A stretch of DNA of 64,000 bases. Source: Alcaligenaceae bacterium. Lineage in GTDB: Bacteria; Pseudomonadota; Gammaproteobacteria; Burkholderiales; Burkholderiaceae_B. How positions within the stretch are numbered: position 1 is the first letter of the stretch; each line of letters starts with the position of its first letter. The stretch lies in contig JACCEN010000010.1 in assembly GCA_013416435.1 (NCBI GenBank), forward strand, positions 62,001-126,000. Direction: 5' to 3'. Under the pieces are notes generated by a model. The model made no database searches, had not been told where the DNA came from, and saw only the letters and a list, made by a program, of their open reading frames with translations. Positions 27,353 through 36,862 of the stretch are shown here, piece after piece. Position numbers and translations under genes: made by a program.

Positions 27353-28789
27353 TCAAGCGTTGTTGACCGCCTGCTCGCCCTCGCTGACGCGCTCGAGCTC
27401 GGCCGCCTTCAACTCCATCGCGGCATGCCGCAACGCCGTACGCAGACCTTCCTCGACGACCGGGTGGTAAAAAGGCATCGCCAGCATTTCAGGGATGGTC
27501 AATTTTTTCTGTACGGCCCATGCCAGCAAGTGGGCAATGTGCTCCATGGCAGGACCCGCCATTTCGGCGCCCAGCAACCTGCCGTCGGCATGGCCAGCAT
27601 ATACGCGCAGCCTGCCCCGATTCTTGAGCATGATGCGCGACCGCCCTTGCCCATTGAAGTCGACTTCGCCGACGGCCACGCCTTGTTGGGGAAGATCACG
27701 GAAACGTACCCCCACCGCAGCGACCTGCGGATCGGAAAACACCACAGCCATCGGTGCACGGCGCTTGCCCGGCTTGACGTCAGGATACGCCGCAGCATTG
27801 CTGCCTGCGATGTGGCCGTCGTCGGCCGCTTCGTGCAGCAGCGGCAGCACGCCATTGACGTCACCGGCGATGAAGAGCGGCAGACCGGCCACCTGCAAGG
27901 TGTCCGGGTCGTAATCGGGCATCCCTTTCTCGTTCAGCTTCGCCCCGGTCTTGGCGAGATCCAGATCGAGATTGGGACTGCGGCCGGTGGCCAGCAGTAT
28001 GTAATCGAAGCGCTCCGTGCGTTCGGCCTGGCCTTCTTCCTGGTAGCGGACTTCGACCTCATCGCCAATACGTTCGACGCCAAGCACGCGGGTACTGGTC
28101 TGCAGGCTAAGTTCGGCCTGCAAAGCCGCGCGCAGGCTGTCCCGGACCACTGGATCGCTGAGCCCCGCTATGCCCTCCCCGCGGCTCACAATGCGGGTGC
28201 GCACACCCAGGCGGGACAAGGCTTGGCCTAACTCAAGGCCGATGACCCCGGCACCGACGACCATCACGCTGCGTGGCAGGTCGTCCCAGGCGAACACGTC
28301 ATCATTGACAATGGCCCGGTCGCCGATCTTCTTGTATTCCTTCGGCACCACAGGCGAAGAGCCTGTAGCGATGACCGTGCGTTCGGCATGTACAACAGTA
28401 TGGTCGTCAATCTGCAGCTCGGTAGCGGACAGGAATTTTGCGTGGCCGCGGACCTTGTCGGTGTCAGGAATATTGTCCACGCTTTCCAGCACGAAACCGA
28501 CAAAGCGGTCACGTTCGCGCTTGACTCTTTCCATGATCTCGCGACCGTCGATGCGCACTTTGCCGTCGATGTGCACCCCGAAATCCGCCGCCGTTGCGGT
28601 CCCGTGCGCGGCATCTGCGGCGGCAATCAAGAGCTTGGACGGCATGCAGCCGACCCGGGCGCACGTGGTGCCATAAGGGCCGCTTTCGATCAGTACGGCC
28701 CGCAATCCCGCGGCCTTGACCGTCCGATAGGCCGTCAGGCCAGCGGTTCCCGCACCGATGATGGCTACGTCGGTGTTGATGCGTTTCAT
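27353..28789 (-). CDS. Lpd-like pyridine nucleotide-disulfide oxidoreductase (not the operon E3)
   Basis: This is a second flavin disulfide reductase, 478 residues from the ATG at 28789, preceded by AAGGAG. It has VAIIGAGTAGLTAYRTVKAAG for FAD, a redox disulfide in GTTCARVGCMPSKLLI near residue 45, MVVGAGVIGLELGQALSRLG for NAD(P), ILLATGRSPN, and FYHPVVEEGLRTALR near the end in place of the HPHPT motif of true E3. It has no lipoyl domain and sits next to no E1 or E2 gene. It fits the annotated Lpd3 or Lpd-like group of unknown physiological substrate. It is cotranscribed with the nitroreductase gene (23-nt gap) and pdxJ. Confidence 0.85.
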   Translation of the reverse strand: MKRINTDVAIIGAGTAGLTAYRTVKAAGLRAVLIESGPYGTTCARVGCMPSKLLIAAADAAHGTATAADFGVHIDGKVRIDGREIMERVKRERDRFVGFVLESVDNIPDTDKVRGHAKFLSATELQIDDHTVVHAERTVIATGSSPVVPKEYKKIGDRAIVNDDVFAWDDLPRSVMVVGAGVIGLELGQALSRLGVRTRIVSRGEGIAGLSDPVVRDSLRAALQAELSLQTSTRVLGVERIGDEVEVRYQEEGQAERTERFDYILLATGRSPNLDLDLAKTGAKLNEKGMPDYDPDTLQVAGLPLFIAGDVNGVLPLLHEAADDGHIAGSNAAAYPDVKPGKRRAPMAVVFSDPQVAAVGVRFRDLPQQGVAVGEVDFNGQGRSRIMLKNRGRLRVYAGHADGRLLGAEMAGPAMEHIAHLLAWAVQKKLTIPEMLAMPFYHPVVEEGLRTALRHAAMELKAAELERVSEGEQAVNNA

Positions 28790-28812
28790 GATGGCTCCTT
28801 GCTGGACGAGCG

Positions 28813-29397
28813 TCAGTCTCCTGTCCACTCGGTGACGAACTGGCGGTAATCCGGCCTTTCGGGCGGTGCCATGGACTGGATGGGGGTGCCGATGGCGACG
28901 AAGCCCATGAAGCGGTAATCGAGGGCGTCGAACCCGAGGGCCTCGGCCACCGTATCCACATAAGTGCCCAGTCCGGTGCTCCAGAACGCGCTGTAGCCCA
29001 GCATATGCGCGGCATTGAGGATATTGCCGACCGCCGCGCCAGTGGCGAGCATGCGTTCGTGTTCAGGAATCTTGGTATTGGTGTGGTCGAGCCGGCAGGC
29101 GACGGCAATCAGCAAGGGAACCTTGTCGAGCCAGCGCCGCGTGGTGTTTTCCTTCTCGGGTGCAAGGGGCACGCCGGCCGCCTTGATCGACGAGATGGCC
29201 AGCTCGCCCAGTCGCGCAATGGCATTGCCCCTGATCAAGGCGAAACGCCATGGCCGGAGCCTGCCGTGGTCGGGCGCCGTCATCGCCGCCCTGAAGATCC
29301 TGTCGAGGTCTTCGTCCGAAGGGCCGGGCTGCTGGACGAACTTGACCGAATAACGGGTATGGAGGTAATCGATAGGGGCTACGAACGACATCTTCAT
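28813..29397 (-). CDS. Nitroreductase family flavoprotein (YdjA-like)
   Basis: This is probably an FMN-dependent NAD(P)H oxidoreductase. The 194 residues contain [20 protein letters not shown] at the N-terminus with the flavin-binding Arg-Ser-type entry, [17 protein letters not shown], and [20 protein letters not shown] with [17 protein letters not shown], all typical of the short YdjA subgroup. Its ATG overlaps the pdxJ stop as ATGA; a second ATG at 29391 has better spacing to AGGAAAGG. The substrate is not predictable. The neighbours are pdxJ upstream and an Lpd-like flavoprotein downstream. Confidence 0.85.
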   Translation of the reverse strand: MKMSFVAPIDYLHTRYSVKFVQQPGPSDEDLDRIFRAAMTAPDHGRLRPWRFALIRGNAIARLGELAISSIKAAGVPLAPEKENTTRRWLDKVPLLIAVACRLDHTNTKIPEHERMLATGAAVGNILNAAHMLGYSAFWSTGLGTYVDTVAEALGFDALDYRFMGFVAIGTPIQSMAPPERPDYRQFVTEWTGD

Positions 29398-30113
29398 CCT
29401 TTCCTGAGCAGTGCTTTCATATCACGGACGGCTTTTTCCCAGCCGTCGAATACGGCGCGCGCCACGATCGCATGGCCGATGTTGAGCTCGGCAATGCCGG
29501 GGATGGCGCATATGGCCTGAACGTTTTCGTAATGCAGGCCATGGCCTGCGTTCACCCGCAGGCCTGCGGCAACACCGGCCGCGACGCCGGTGCGCAGGCG
29601 GGCGAGTTCGAATTCAACCGCCGATGCATCCGACGCATCGGCATACGCGCCGGTGTGAAGCTCGATGACCGTGGCCCCTGCGCGCTGGGCCGCGTCGATC
29701 TGATCGGCCTCGGGATCGATGAACAAAGAGACGCGGATGCCGGCGTCATGCAGCTGTGAGACGGCTTGCCGCACGGAATCGAAATGCCCGATGACGTCCA
29801 GGCCGCCTTCGGTGGTGAGCTCGCTGCGCTTTTCCGGCACCAGGCAGACATCCTGGGGACGGACTTGGCAGGCGATGCCGAGCATCTCGGGGGTAACGGC
29901 GCATTCCAGGTTCATGCGCGTGCGCAGTACGGGACGGATCGCGGCCACGTCGGCGTCTTGAATGTGGCGACGGTCCTCGCGCAGATGCAGGGTAATGAGG
30001 TCTGCGCCGGCATCTTCCGCGCGCAGGGCGGCCTGAACCGGGTCGGGATAAGAGGTGAAACGCTGCTGCCGCAACGTGGCGACATGGTCGATATTTACAC
30101 CCAGTTCAATCAT
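29394..30113 (-). CDS. pdxJ: Pyridoxine 5'-phosphate synthase
   Basis: PdxJ condenses 1-deoxyxylulose 5-phosphate with aminoacetone phosphate to give pyridoxine 5'-phosphate, the last ring-forming step of vitamin B6 synthesis. From the ATG at 30113 there are 239 residues, starting [34 protein letters not shown] and [14 protein letters not shown] are conserved phosphate and substrate motifs. The upstream ATG at 30140 would add nine residues. The stop overlaps the nitroreductase start. Unlike in E. coli it is not beside acpS or recO. Confidence 0.95.
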   Translation of the reverse strand: MIELGVNIDHVATLRQQRFTSYPDPVQAALRAEDAGADLITLHLREDRRHIQDADVAAIRPVLRTRMNLECAVTPEMLGIACQVRPQDVCLVPEKRSELTTEGGLDVIGHFDSVRQAVSQLHDAGIRVSLFIDPEADQIDAAQRAGATVIELHTGAYADASDASAVEFELARLRTGVAAGVAAGLRVNAGHGLHYENVQAICAIPGIAELNIGHAIVARAVFDGWEKAVRDMKALLRKG

Positions 30114-30203
30114 TTGGCAGGCACCCTTCCTTACGAGCAATGACGGTAAAGGGCTATTATCCCCTTTTATCCCGGCTGTGTCCCGGCGGGCTGGAGGGTG
30201 CTA

Positions 30204-30294
30204 GGGGTCAGACCCCGTACGGGGTCTGACCCCACCTAACGCGTTCTATCCTTTTTCCTGCACCGGGGTCAGACCCCGCATGGGGTCTGACCCC
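30204..30294. repeat. Palindromic repeat cluster D (two units, one inside a coding region)
   Basis: D1 at 30204-30233 (linker GTAC, perfect palindrome) lies 12 nt after the stop of the outer-membrane factor gene. D2 at 30265-30294 (linker GCAT) lies within that gene and encodes GSDPMRGLTP near the C-terminus. D1 is also about 90 nt upstream of pdxJ. Confidence 0.94.
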
Positions 30295-31757
30295 TCTCCC
30301 GCCGCCGAGTCCTGCAGCCACCCGCCGCCCAGCGCTTTATACAGTTCGACACGGTTCAACAATGAATCCATGCCGGTCTGCAGGAAAGTGCGCTGCGTGT
30401 TGTACAGGTCGACCTGGGCGCTCTGTACCTGCAGGAAGCTGTCCAGGCCGGTTTCGTAGCGCAGGTTGGCCAACCGCAGGCTTTCGGCGGCCGAGGCCTC
30501 GAGTGCGCGCAAGGCATCCAGCTGTCCGCTATAAGTGGCTTCGCCGGCCAGCGCGTCCGCCACTTCCCGGAATGCGACCTGAATGGTCTGTTCGTACTGC
30601 GCGACGGCGATGTTCTTGCGTGCCTCGGCCAAGGCCAGGTTGCCGCTGACGCCGCCCTGGAAGATGGGAATCTGCACTTGCGGTGCGAACTGCCAGTACT
30701 CTTGACCCGACCCGAACAGCCCGCCCAGTTGCGGACTGGCGAAGCCCAGCAGTCCGGTTATGGATATCCGCGGAAAGAAGGCGGCCCGCGCCGCGCCGAT
30801 ATTCGCGTTGGAGCCCCGCAGCGCATTCTCGGCGCCCATGATGTCCGGACGGCGCTGCAGCAAGTCCGACGGCAACCCCACGGGGATGGCCGAGAGGATC
30901 TGGTCGCGTCCGAAGACGGCGGCTTCGGGCAGGCCATCGGGTATGGGTGTGCCGAGCAACAGCTGCAAGGCATTGCGTGCCTGCGATTGCGTGCGCTGAA
31001 TGCCGGCGAGATCCGCCCGGACCGTCTCGAGCTGCCCGCGTGCCTGGTTGAGGTCGAGCGCGGATGCCAAGCCCTCGTCGTAGCGCGCCTGCACGAGATT
31101 GAAGGTTTGCTCCCGCGCCTTCAATGTGCTTTGCATCAGTCCATCGAGTTGCTGCGCGGTGCGCAGGCGGAAATAAGCCTCGGCCACCTGCGCGACCAGG
31201 TTGATGTGCACCGTACGGCGGGCTTGCGCGGTCGCCAGATATTGCTGGTTGGCGGCCTCGCTGAGGTTGCGCAGGCGTCCGAAGAAATCCAGCTCGAACG
31301 CCGTCATGCCGAGCCCGGCCTGATAGTAGTGCGTGATGCCGGGCGAGTCGGGTCCGCCGGCCCTGAGATTTTCAGGATTGCGCGTATGCTGCGTGTTGGC
31401 ACCCGCCCCGATCGTGGGGAACTGGTCGCTTTGCACGATGCCGTACTGAGCGCGCGCCTCTTGGACGCGGCCGACGGCGACACGCATGTCGCGATTATTG
31501 TCCAGCGCAAGGCGGATCAGCGCTCGCAGTTGCGGATCACGGAAGAACTCAGACCAGCCCAGGTCGGAACTGTACTGCACCTGCGGCGCTACGGCGCTAG
31601 CGCTGCGTTCCCCGGTATTGTTCACCGCATCGGCGTCGGGATACTGCCCCGGCACCGGTGCCGCGGGCCGGTGATAGTCGGGCGCCAGGGAGCAGCCCGC
31701 AAGCAAGGCTGCGACTACGGCCGGCAAGGCCGTCTTCAGATGAAATCCATGACTCAT
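30246..31757 (-). CDS. Outer-membrane efflux lipoprotein of the OprM/NodT family
   Basis: This TolC-like trimeric channel completes the RND efflux system encoded just upstream. The 503 residues start with a lipoprotein signal, lipobox LLAGC (acylated Cys near residue 22). Two OEP repeats follow, with LGWSEFFRDPQLRALIRLAL, ALQLLLGTPIPDGLPEAAVF and the alpha-helical EVADALAGEATYSGQLDAL. The natural C-terminus appears to be near LGGGWLQDSAAG; the remaining residues GSDPMRGLTP and VQEKG come from repeat unit D2 and its flank. The ATG overlaps the stop of the pump gene as ATGA. Confidence 0.92.
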   Translation of the reverse strand: MSHGFHLKTALPAVVAALLAGCSLAPDYHRPAAPVPGQYPDADAVNNTGERSASAVAPQVQYSSDLGWSEFFRDPQLRALIRLALDNNRDMRVAVGRVQEARAQYGIVQSDQFPTIGAGANTQHTRNPENLRAGGPDSPGITHYYQAGLGMTAFELDFFGRLRNLSEAANQQYLATAQARRTVHINLVAQVAEAYFRLRTAQQLDGLMQSTLKAREQTFNLVQARYDEGLASALDLNQARGQLETVRADLAGIQRTQSQARNALQLLLGTPIPDGLPEAAVFGRDQILSAIPVGLPSDLLQRRPDIMGAENALRGSNANIGAARAAFFPRISITGLLGFASPQLGGLFGSGQEYWQFAPQVQIPIFQGGVSGNLALAEARKNIAVAQYEQTIQVAFREVADALAGEATYSGQLDALRALEASAAESLRLANLRYETGLDSFLQVQSAQVDLYNTQRTFLQTGMDSLLNRVELYKALGGGWLQDSAAGEGSDPMRGLTPVQEKG

Positions 31758-34700
31758 TTTTGATCCTCGGTCGTGCCGGCACCGGGCGCCGCCGGAGAAA
31801 CAGGCGCTGTGGAAGGCACGGGTTCAGCGTGCACGGCATGCGCGCCCAACAGTTTGGGACGGGTTTTGAAGAGGGTCAGGACCACCACGAAAAACGTGGG
31901 AACGAACAGCACGGCCAGCGGCGTGGCCGCAAGCATGCCGCCCAGCACGCCCAGGCCGACCGCATTCTGGCTGGCTGCGCCGGCGCCCGTGGCAAGCGCC
32001 AGCGGCAAGACGCCCAGAATGAAGGCAAACGAGGTCATGAGAATGGGGCGGAAGCGCAGGCGTGCCGCCTCGACCGTGGCATCATAGATGGAACCGCCTC
32101 TGGCATAGGTGTCTTTGGCGAATTCGACGATCAGGATGGCGTTCTTCGCCGAGAGCCCGATCACCGTGACCATGCCGACCTGGAAGTAGACATCGCTGGA
32201 CATGCCCAGCCCGCTTACCATCAGGACGGCGCCCAGCATGCCCAAGGGAACCGCCAGCATGACTGAAAGTGGAATGGCCCAGCTTTCGTACAGGGCGGCA
32301 AGCACCAGGAACACCACCAGGACCGCCAGGCCAAGCAGGATGGTCGTTTGTCCGCCCGCCTGCAATTCCTGATAGGACAGGCCGGTCCACTCGAAAGCAA
32401 AGCCCTCGGGAAGCTCGCCCACCAGTCGCTCCATTTCCGCCATGGCATCGCCCGTGGAATAGCCCGGACCGGCCGAACCGCCGAGACGGATCGATTCGTA
32501 GCTGTTATAGCGCACGACCTGGACGGGCCCACGTTGCCATTCGTAGCTGACGAAGGAAGACAGCGGCACCATTTCGCCCTGGCTGTTGCGGGCGTTGAGC
32601 TTGAGTATGTCGTCCGGGTTCATGCGATGCGCGTCTTCCGCCTGCACCCAGACGTTCTGCACCCATCCCTGGTTGGTGAACTTGCCCACGAAAGACGAAC
32701 CCATGGCCGTTGAGATCAGCTGCGCGGCCTCGGCAAAATCCACGCCCAGCGCCGCGGCCTTGTCACGATCGAGCGTGATGCTGAGCTGCGAGCCCGGCCC
32801 CAGCCCGGTGATGCGTGTGCCCGACAGAATGGGGCTTTGCGCGGCCTTCTGCAGCAGTTGGTCGGTTGCCGCCATCAGGGCGTCGTGGCCCCGGCCGCCG
32901 CGGTCTTCCAGGCGCATGTCGAAACCCGAAGCATTACCCAGCGATGAAATCGCGGGCGGCACCACCGAGAACACCATGGCGTCCGGCAAACCGAACAGCA
33001 GGTTCTGCACCGCCTTGCCGGCGACCGCCATGGCCGAGTCGCCTGGTCCTTTGCGTTCGGAAAAGTCCTTGAGCGGTACGAAGGCGATGGCCGAGTTCAG
33101 GCCGTTTCCGTTGAAGCTGAACCCCTGCACCGCAATGATGTTCTCGGTTTGCGGCTGCTGCTGGAAGTAATGTTCGACTTTCTCGATGATTTCAATGGTG
33201 CGGTTGGCCGTCGCGTCGGATGGAAGCTCGATGTTGGCCACGATGTAGCCCTGGTCTTCTTCGGGCAGGAACGAAGTGGGCAGGCGCATGTAGAGCCAGC
33301 CCAGGGCGACGACCAGTATGAGGTACACGAACATCATGCGCCCGCCGCGCCGCAGGCTGCGGCCGACCCAGGACTCGTAGCGCTTGGTGGTGCGATCGAA
33401 ACCCCGGTTGAACCATCCGAAGAATCCTCTTTTGCTTTCGTGATGGCCTTTCGGTATGGGCTTGAGTATGGTTGCGCACAAGGCCGGCGTGAAGGTCAGA
33501 GCCAGGAAGGCGGAGAACATGATGGAAACGGCCATCGCCACCGAAAACTGCCGGTAGATGACCCCCACCGAGCCGGTCATGAAGGCCAGCGGCAGGAATA
33601 CCGTGGTAAGCACCAGCGTGATGCCGACGATCGCCCCGCTAATTTGCGGCATGGCCTTGCGGGTCGCTTCCTTCGGGGGCAGCCCCTCTTCCACCATGAT
33701 GCGTTCCACGTTCTCGACCACGACGATGGCATCGTCCACCAGAATACCGATGGCGAGCACCATGGCGAACATGGTCAGCACGTTGATCGAGAGCCCCAGC
33801 GCAAGCATGATGGCGAAGGTTCCAAGCAGCGCAACCGGCACCACCAGCGCCGGGATCAGCGTGTACCGGACGTTCTGAAGGAACAGGAACATCACAACGA
33901 ACACCAGCGCCATTGCCTCGAAAAGGGTATGGACCACCTGCTCGATCGAGACCTCGACGTAAGGCGAGGTGTCATAAGGAATGGCGTACTGGATGTTGTC
34001 CGGAAAATAAGCAGCCAGTTCCTCCAGCTTGTCTTTCACGCCCTGCGCGGTGGACAGCGCGTTTGCGCTGGGCGTGAGCGAGATGGCGAAGGCGGCGGTC
34101 GGCTTGCCGTTGAGCCGCGCGCCGAACTGGTAGTTGTCGGAGCCCACCTCCACCCGGGCGACGTCGGAAAGCTTGACCGTCGAGCCGTCGAGGTTGGCCC
34201 GCAGAATGATGTTCTCGAATTCGCCGACCGTGGACAACTGGCCGTTCACGGTGATGGGCGCGGCGACCCGCTGGCCGGACGGATTGGGCGGCGAGCCCAT
34301 GATGCCGCCCGATATCAGCACGTTCTGGCGGCTGATGGCGTTGTTGACTTCGGCCATGCTCATCTTGAAGCCGACGAGCTTGTCCGGATCGACCCAGATC
34401 CGCATTGCGCGCTGGGCGGCGAAAAGCTGGAACTTGCCGACGCCGGGCACGCGCGAGATCGGATTCTGGAGATTTCTGGTGATGTAGTCTGCAAGCGCCG
34501 ATTCCCCGACGCTGCCGTCCGTCGACGACACCGTGACGACCATCAGGAACCCGGTATTCGATTGTGAAACCTTCAAGCCTTGCTGGACGACCGCTGCCGG
34601 CAGACTGGACGTGATGTTGGAAATGCGGTTTTGCACGTCGACCTGAGCCAGGTCCGGATTCGTGCCCGGCGCAAATGTGGCGGTGATCTGGGCTTGGCCG

Positions 34701-34954
34701 TAAGAATCGCTGACGGATTCGTAATACAGCAGCCCCTTGGCGCCATTGAGCTCGTTCTCGATCACGCTGGCCACCGAACTGGCGACGTCCTGCGTGGACG
34801 CTCCGGGATAGGTGGCGTTGATGTTGATGGTGGGCGGCGCGACCTCGGGATACTGGGAAACCGGCATGTTCGGAATGGCCAGAAGCCCCGCCAAGGTGAT
34901 TGTCAGAGCAACCACCCAGGCGAAAATAGGTCGTTCAATGAAAAACTGTGGCAT
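31754..34954 (-). CDS. RND multidrug efflux transporter, HAE1/AcrB type
   Basis: This inner-membrane proton/drug antiporter works with the adjacent periplasmic and outer-membrane proteins. The 1066 residues begin MPQFFIERPIFAWVVALTIT, as in AcrB/MexB. There are twelve membrane helices and two large periplasmic domains. The proton-relay Asp pair is in LVDDAIVVVENVERIMVEEG near residue 408, and the second half has VYFQVGMVTVIGLSAKNAIL with its conserved Lys near 940. The Pro/Thr-rich tail is variable. It lies between the membrane fusion gene (60 nt) and the outer-membrane factor gene (4-nt overlap). Confidence 0.96.
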   Translation of the reverse strand: MPQFFIERPIFAWVVALTITLAGLLAIPNMPVSQYPEVAPPTININATYPGASTQDVASSVASVIENELNGAKGLLYYESVSDSYGQAQITATFAPGTNPDLAQVDVQNRISNITSSLPAAVVQQGLKVSQSNTGFLMVVTVSSTDGSVGESALADYITRNLQNPISRVPGVGKFQLFAAQRAMRIWVDPDKLVGFKMSMAEVNNAISRQNVLISGGIMGSPPNPSGQRVAAPITVNGQLSTVGEFENIILRANLDGSTVKLSDVARVEVGSDNYQFGARLNGKPTAAFAISLTPSANALSTAQGVKDKLEELAAYFPDNIQYAIPYDTSPYVEVSIEQVVHTLFEAMALVFVVMFLFLQNVRYTLIPALVVPVALLGTFAIMLALGLSINVLTMFAMVLAIGILVDDAIVVVENVERIMVEEGLPPKEATRKAMPQISGAIVGITLVLTTVFLPLAFMTGSVGVIYRQFSVAMAVSIMFSAFLALTFTPALCATILKPIPKGHHESKRGFFGWFNRGFDRTTKRYESWVGRSLRRGGRMMFVYLILVVALGWLYMRLPTSFLPEEDQGYIVANIELPSDATANRTIEIIEKVEHYFQQQPQTENIIAVQGFSFNGNGLNSAIAFVPLKDFSERKGPGDSAMAVAGKAVQNLLFGLPDAMVFSVVPPAISSLGNASGFDMRLEDRGGRGHDALMAATDQLLQKAAQSPILSGTRITGLGPGSQLSITLDRDKAAALGVDFAEAAQLISTAMGSSFVGKFTNQGWVQNVWVQAEDAHRMNPDDILKLNARNSQGEMVPLSSFVSYEWQRGPVQVVRYNSYESIRLGGSAGPGYSTGDAMAEMERLVGELPEGFAFEWTGLSYQELQAGGQTTILLGLAVLVVFLVLAALYESWAIPLSVMLAVPLGMLGAVLMVSGLGMSSDVYFQVGMVTVIGLSAKNAILIVEFAKDTYARGGSIYDATVEAARLRFRPILMTSFAFILGVLPLALATGAGAASQNAVGLGVLGGMLAATPLAVLFVPTFFVVVLTLFKTRPKLLGAHAVHAEPVPSTAPVSPAAPGAGTTEDQK

Positions 34955-35014
34955 GTGCGCTCACTTGTCTATGCATGGATGCGGCGAGCCGAGCCCGCCT
35001 CGTTGAGCCGGTAA

Positions 35015-36205
35015 TCAGCCTTGAGCCGGCGCAGGCGCGCCGGCGGCTTTCTGTTCGCCGTTCCAGGGCATGGCCTGTACCGGCGCGCCTGGGCGGATTT
35101 TCTGAAAGCCTTCGACGATCACGACGTCGCCTGGATTGAGGCCTTTGTAGATAATGGACTTGCCCTTGCTTTCGGGGCCCACCTGCACCGCAATGGGTGC
35201 CACCTTGCCTTCTTTCACCACCATGAGCGTGCTCAGGCCGTCGGCCGTCCGCTGGATGGCCTGCGGAGGAACCAGCAAGGCCTTTTCGTCCACGCCCTGC
35301 TGCAGGCGGACCCGCACGTACATACCGGGCAACAGGATCTGATCGGTATTCTTGAACTGGGCTCTCAGGCTGACCTGCCCTGTTGACGGGTCGACGCTGA
35401 CGCCCGAGAAAAGGAGCTTGCCATCCTGCGCATACACACTGCCGTCTTCGAGAACGATACGGGCCAGCGCGGCCCCGTCGTTCGAGCGGGTGAGCATGCC
35501 GGAGTCCATGGCCTTGCGCAATTGTGCCAACTGCGCGGTAGACCGCGTGATGTCGACATAGACCTCGTCCAGTTGCTGGACCGAAGCCATCAGGGTGGAC
35601 GCCGAGGCGCTGACGAGCGCGCCTTCGGTGACGATGGACTTGCCTATGCGACCGGAGATCGGCGACACGACTTTGGTGTAGCCCAGATCGATCTCCGCCG
35701 ACTGCAGCGCAGCCCGGGCCGCGGCCACATTGGCCTCAGCCTGCAATGAGCGCGCCACGGCATTGTCGTATTCCTGGCGGCTGACCGCGTTGGACTTAAC
35801 CAGCTTGCTGTTGCGCTGCGCGAACAAACGGGCGCTGCGGACATCGGCTTCCGCCACCTTCAACTGCGCAGCCGCCTGGTTGCGCTGGGCCTCGTAGGGA
35901 GCCGGGTCTATCGTGAACAGCAACTGCCCTTCTTTGACGTCGCTGCCCTGCTCGAAATTGATGTCCGTAACGATGCCGGTGACGCGCGCACGGATTTCAG
36001 CATCCTTGATTGCCTCGACGCGGCCGGGCAGCTCAACGAAGATTTCAGTGGGCGTAGGCTGTACCGTGATGACGCTGACAGGGACTTTCATGTCGCCGCC
36101 CATGCCTTGTTGTTGCGGTTTGTCACTGCATGAAACAATAAACAACAAGGTACTCAACACTACGGCTTTGAACTGCTGCCTCGTGGGCAGGCCGAGATAA
36201 GACAT
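35015..36205 (-). CDS. RND efflux periplasmic adaptor lipoprotein, AcrA/MexA type
   Basis: The adaptor links pump and outer-membrane channel. From the ATG at 36205, with AGGAG 9 nt upstream, there are 396 residues. A signal with lipobox-like FIVSC gives an acylated Cys near residue 26. The barrel-sandwich and hairpin follow: ELPGRVEAIKDAEIRARVTG, QLLFTIDPAPYEAQRNQAAA, and LGYTKVVSPISGRIGKSIV. It starts the adaptor-pump-channel operon. No tetR, marR or two-component repressor gene adjoins it, unusual for an AcrAB- or MexAB-like operon, so control must be elsewhere. Confidence 0.95.
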   Translation of the reverse strand: MSYLGLPTRQQFKAVVLSTLLFIVSCSDKPQQQGMGGDMKVPVSVITVQPTPTEIFVELPGRVEAIKDAEIRARVTGIVTDINFEQGSDVKEGQLLFTIDPAPYEAQRNQAAAQLKVAEADVRSARLFAQRNSKLVKSNAVSRQEYDNAVARSLQAEANVAAARAALQSAEIDLGYTKVVSPISGRIGKSIVTEGALVSASASTLMASVQQLDEVYVDITRSTAQLAQLRKAMDSGMLTRSNDGAALARIVLEDGSVYAQDGKLLFSGVSVDPSTGQVSLRAQFKNTDQILLPGMYVRVRLQQGVDEKALLVPPQAIQRTADGLSTLMVVKEGKVAPIAVQVGPESKGKSIIYKGLNPGDVVIVEGFQKIRPGAPVQAMPWNGEQKAAGAPAPAQG

Positions 36206-36279
36206 GGGGATAGCTCCTGACGCAACGCGCACTCCGGCAGAGCACGGTCGGTTGATTCTGTTTGTTCGGGCGAGCAATG

Positions 36280-36308
36280 AGTATAAAGTAAATTGCCTAT
36301 TTGTAACC
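36280..36308 (-). promoter_or_regulatory. Candidate promoter of the RND efflux operon
   Basis: On the minus strand TATACT (36280-36285) is a good -10, about 75 nt before the adaptor ATG. The -35 is poor: GGTTAC at 17 nt or TTACAA at 15 nt. The region 36280-36320 is AT-rich. I saw no clear inverted repeat for a TetR-type repressor. Confidence 0.35.
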
Positions 36309-36438
36309 AGCGCATTTTAAGCGAAGTTCCTTGCATCGGCCAGCAAGCACCCCGATTTTCCGTACCCTCGGGGGCACGCAATTTGCTATGACAGGCTCGC
36401 CAAGCCAGGCTTGTTTACCAATCCAGAAGGAGAGCACC

Positions 36439-36756
36439 ATGCATATCATCCAATATTCGAAGGCGCTGACACTGATTGCCGCGACCGCGGCGCTGACGGC
36501 TTGCGGCGGCTACCATAACCGCGCCGATACCGCACAATACACCGACGACACGTCCGTCAACACGAATGTCCAGGCTGCTGTCGCCGGCGTACCCGGGGTG
36601 GACGCGAACTCGATGTCAGTGAACACCAACGGCGGCATCGTCAAGCTTTCGGGGACGGTCCAGGACAAACTCGCCGCCCAGAACGTGGTCCAGGCGGCGC
36701 GCCAAGTGGCGGGAGTCAAGCAGGTGGATTTTGATCTTCAGCTCGCGCAGCCGTGA
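36439..36756 (+). CDS. Small BON-domain lipoprotein
   Basis: From the ATG at 36439, with AAGGAGAG upstream, there are 105 residues. A lipoprotein signal with ALTAC gives an acylated Cys near residue 21, and a single BON domain follows (TDDTSVNTNVQAAVAGVPGV to VKQVDFDLQL), which in relatives such as OsmY and DolP binds phospholipid or supports outer-membrane integrity. It is divergent from the efflux operon and convergent with the glycine-rich protein gene; repeat cluster E starts 9 nt after its stop. Confidence 0.85.
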   Translation: MHIIQYSKALTLIAATAALTACGGYHNRADTAQYTDDTSVNTNVQAAVAGVPGVDANSMSVNTNGGIVKLSGTVQDKLAAQNVVQAARQVAGVKQVDFDLQLAQP

Positions 36757-36765
36757 TGCGGGCCA

Positions 36766-36862
36766 GGGGTCCGATCCCATCCAAAAAGGGTCAGACCCCG
36801 AACGGGGTCTGACCCTATTCAACACCTTACAAGGGGTCGGACCCCATTCGGGGTCTGACCCC
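36766..36862. repeat. Palindromic repeat cluster E
   Basis: A worn half unit lies at 36766-36778 (GGGGTCCGATCCC). E1 is at 36788-36815 (linker GAAC, outer G/C lost) and E2 at 36833-36862 (GGGGTCGGACCCC, linker ATTC, GGGGTCTGACCCC). E2 lies inside the convergent gene and encodes [10 protein letters not shown] at its C-terminus. The cluster fills the whole gap between the BON gene and that gene. Confidence 0.93.

Noticed and set aside
27353-28789. Second E3 of a 2-oxo acid dehydrogenase or mercuric reductase
   Set aside because: No lipoyl domain, no E1/E2 neighbours, no HPHPT-type motif, and none of the N-terminal HMA domain or C-terminal Cys pair of MerA.
36331-36438. Longer N-terminus for the BON lipoprotein
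   Set aside because: The internal ATG at 36439 has AAGGAG and gives a proper lipoprotein signal; the extension would bury it.
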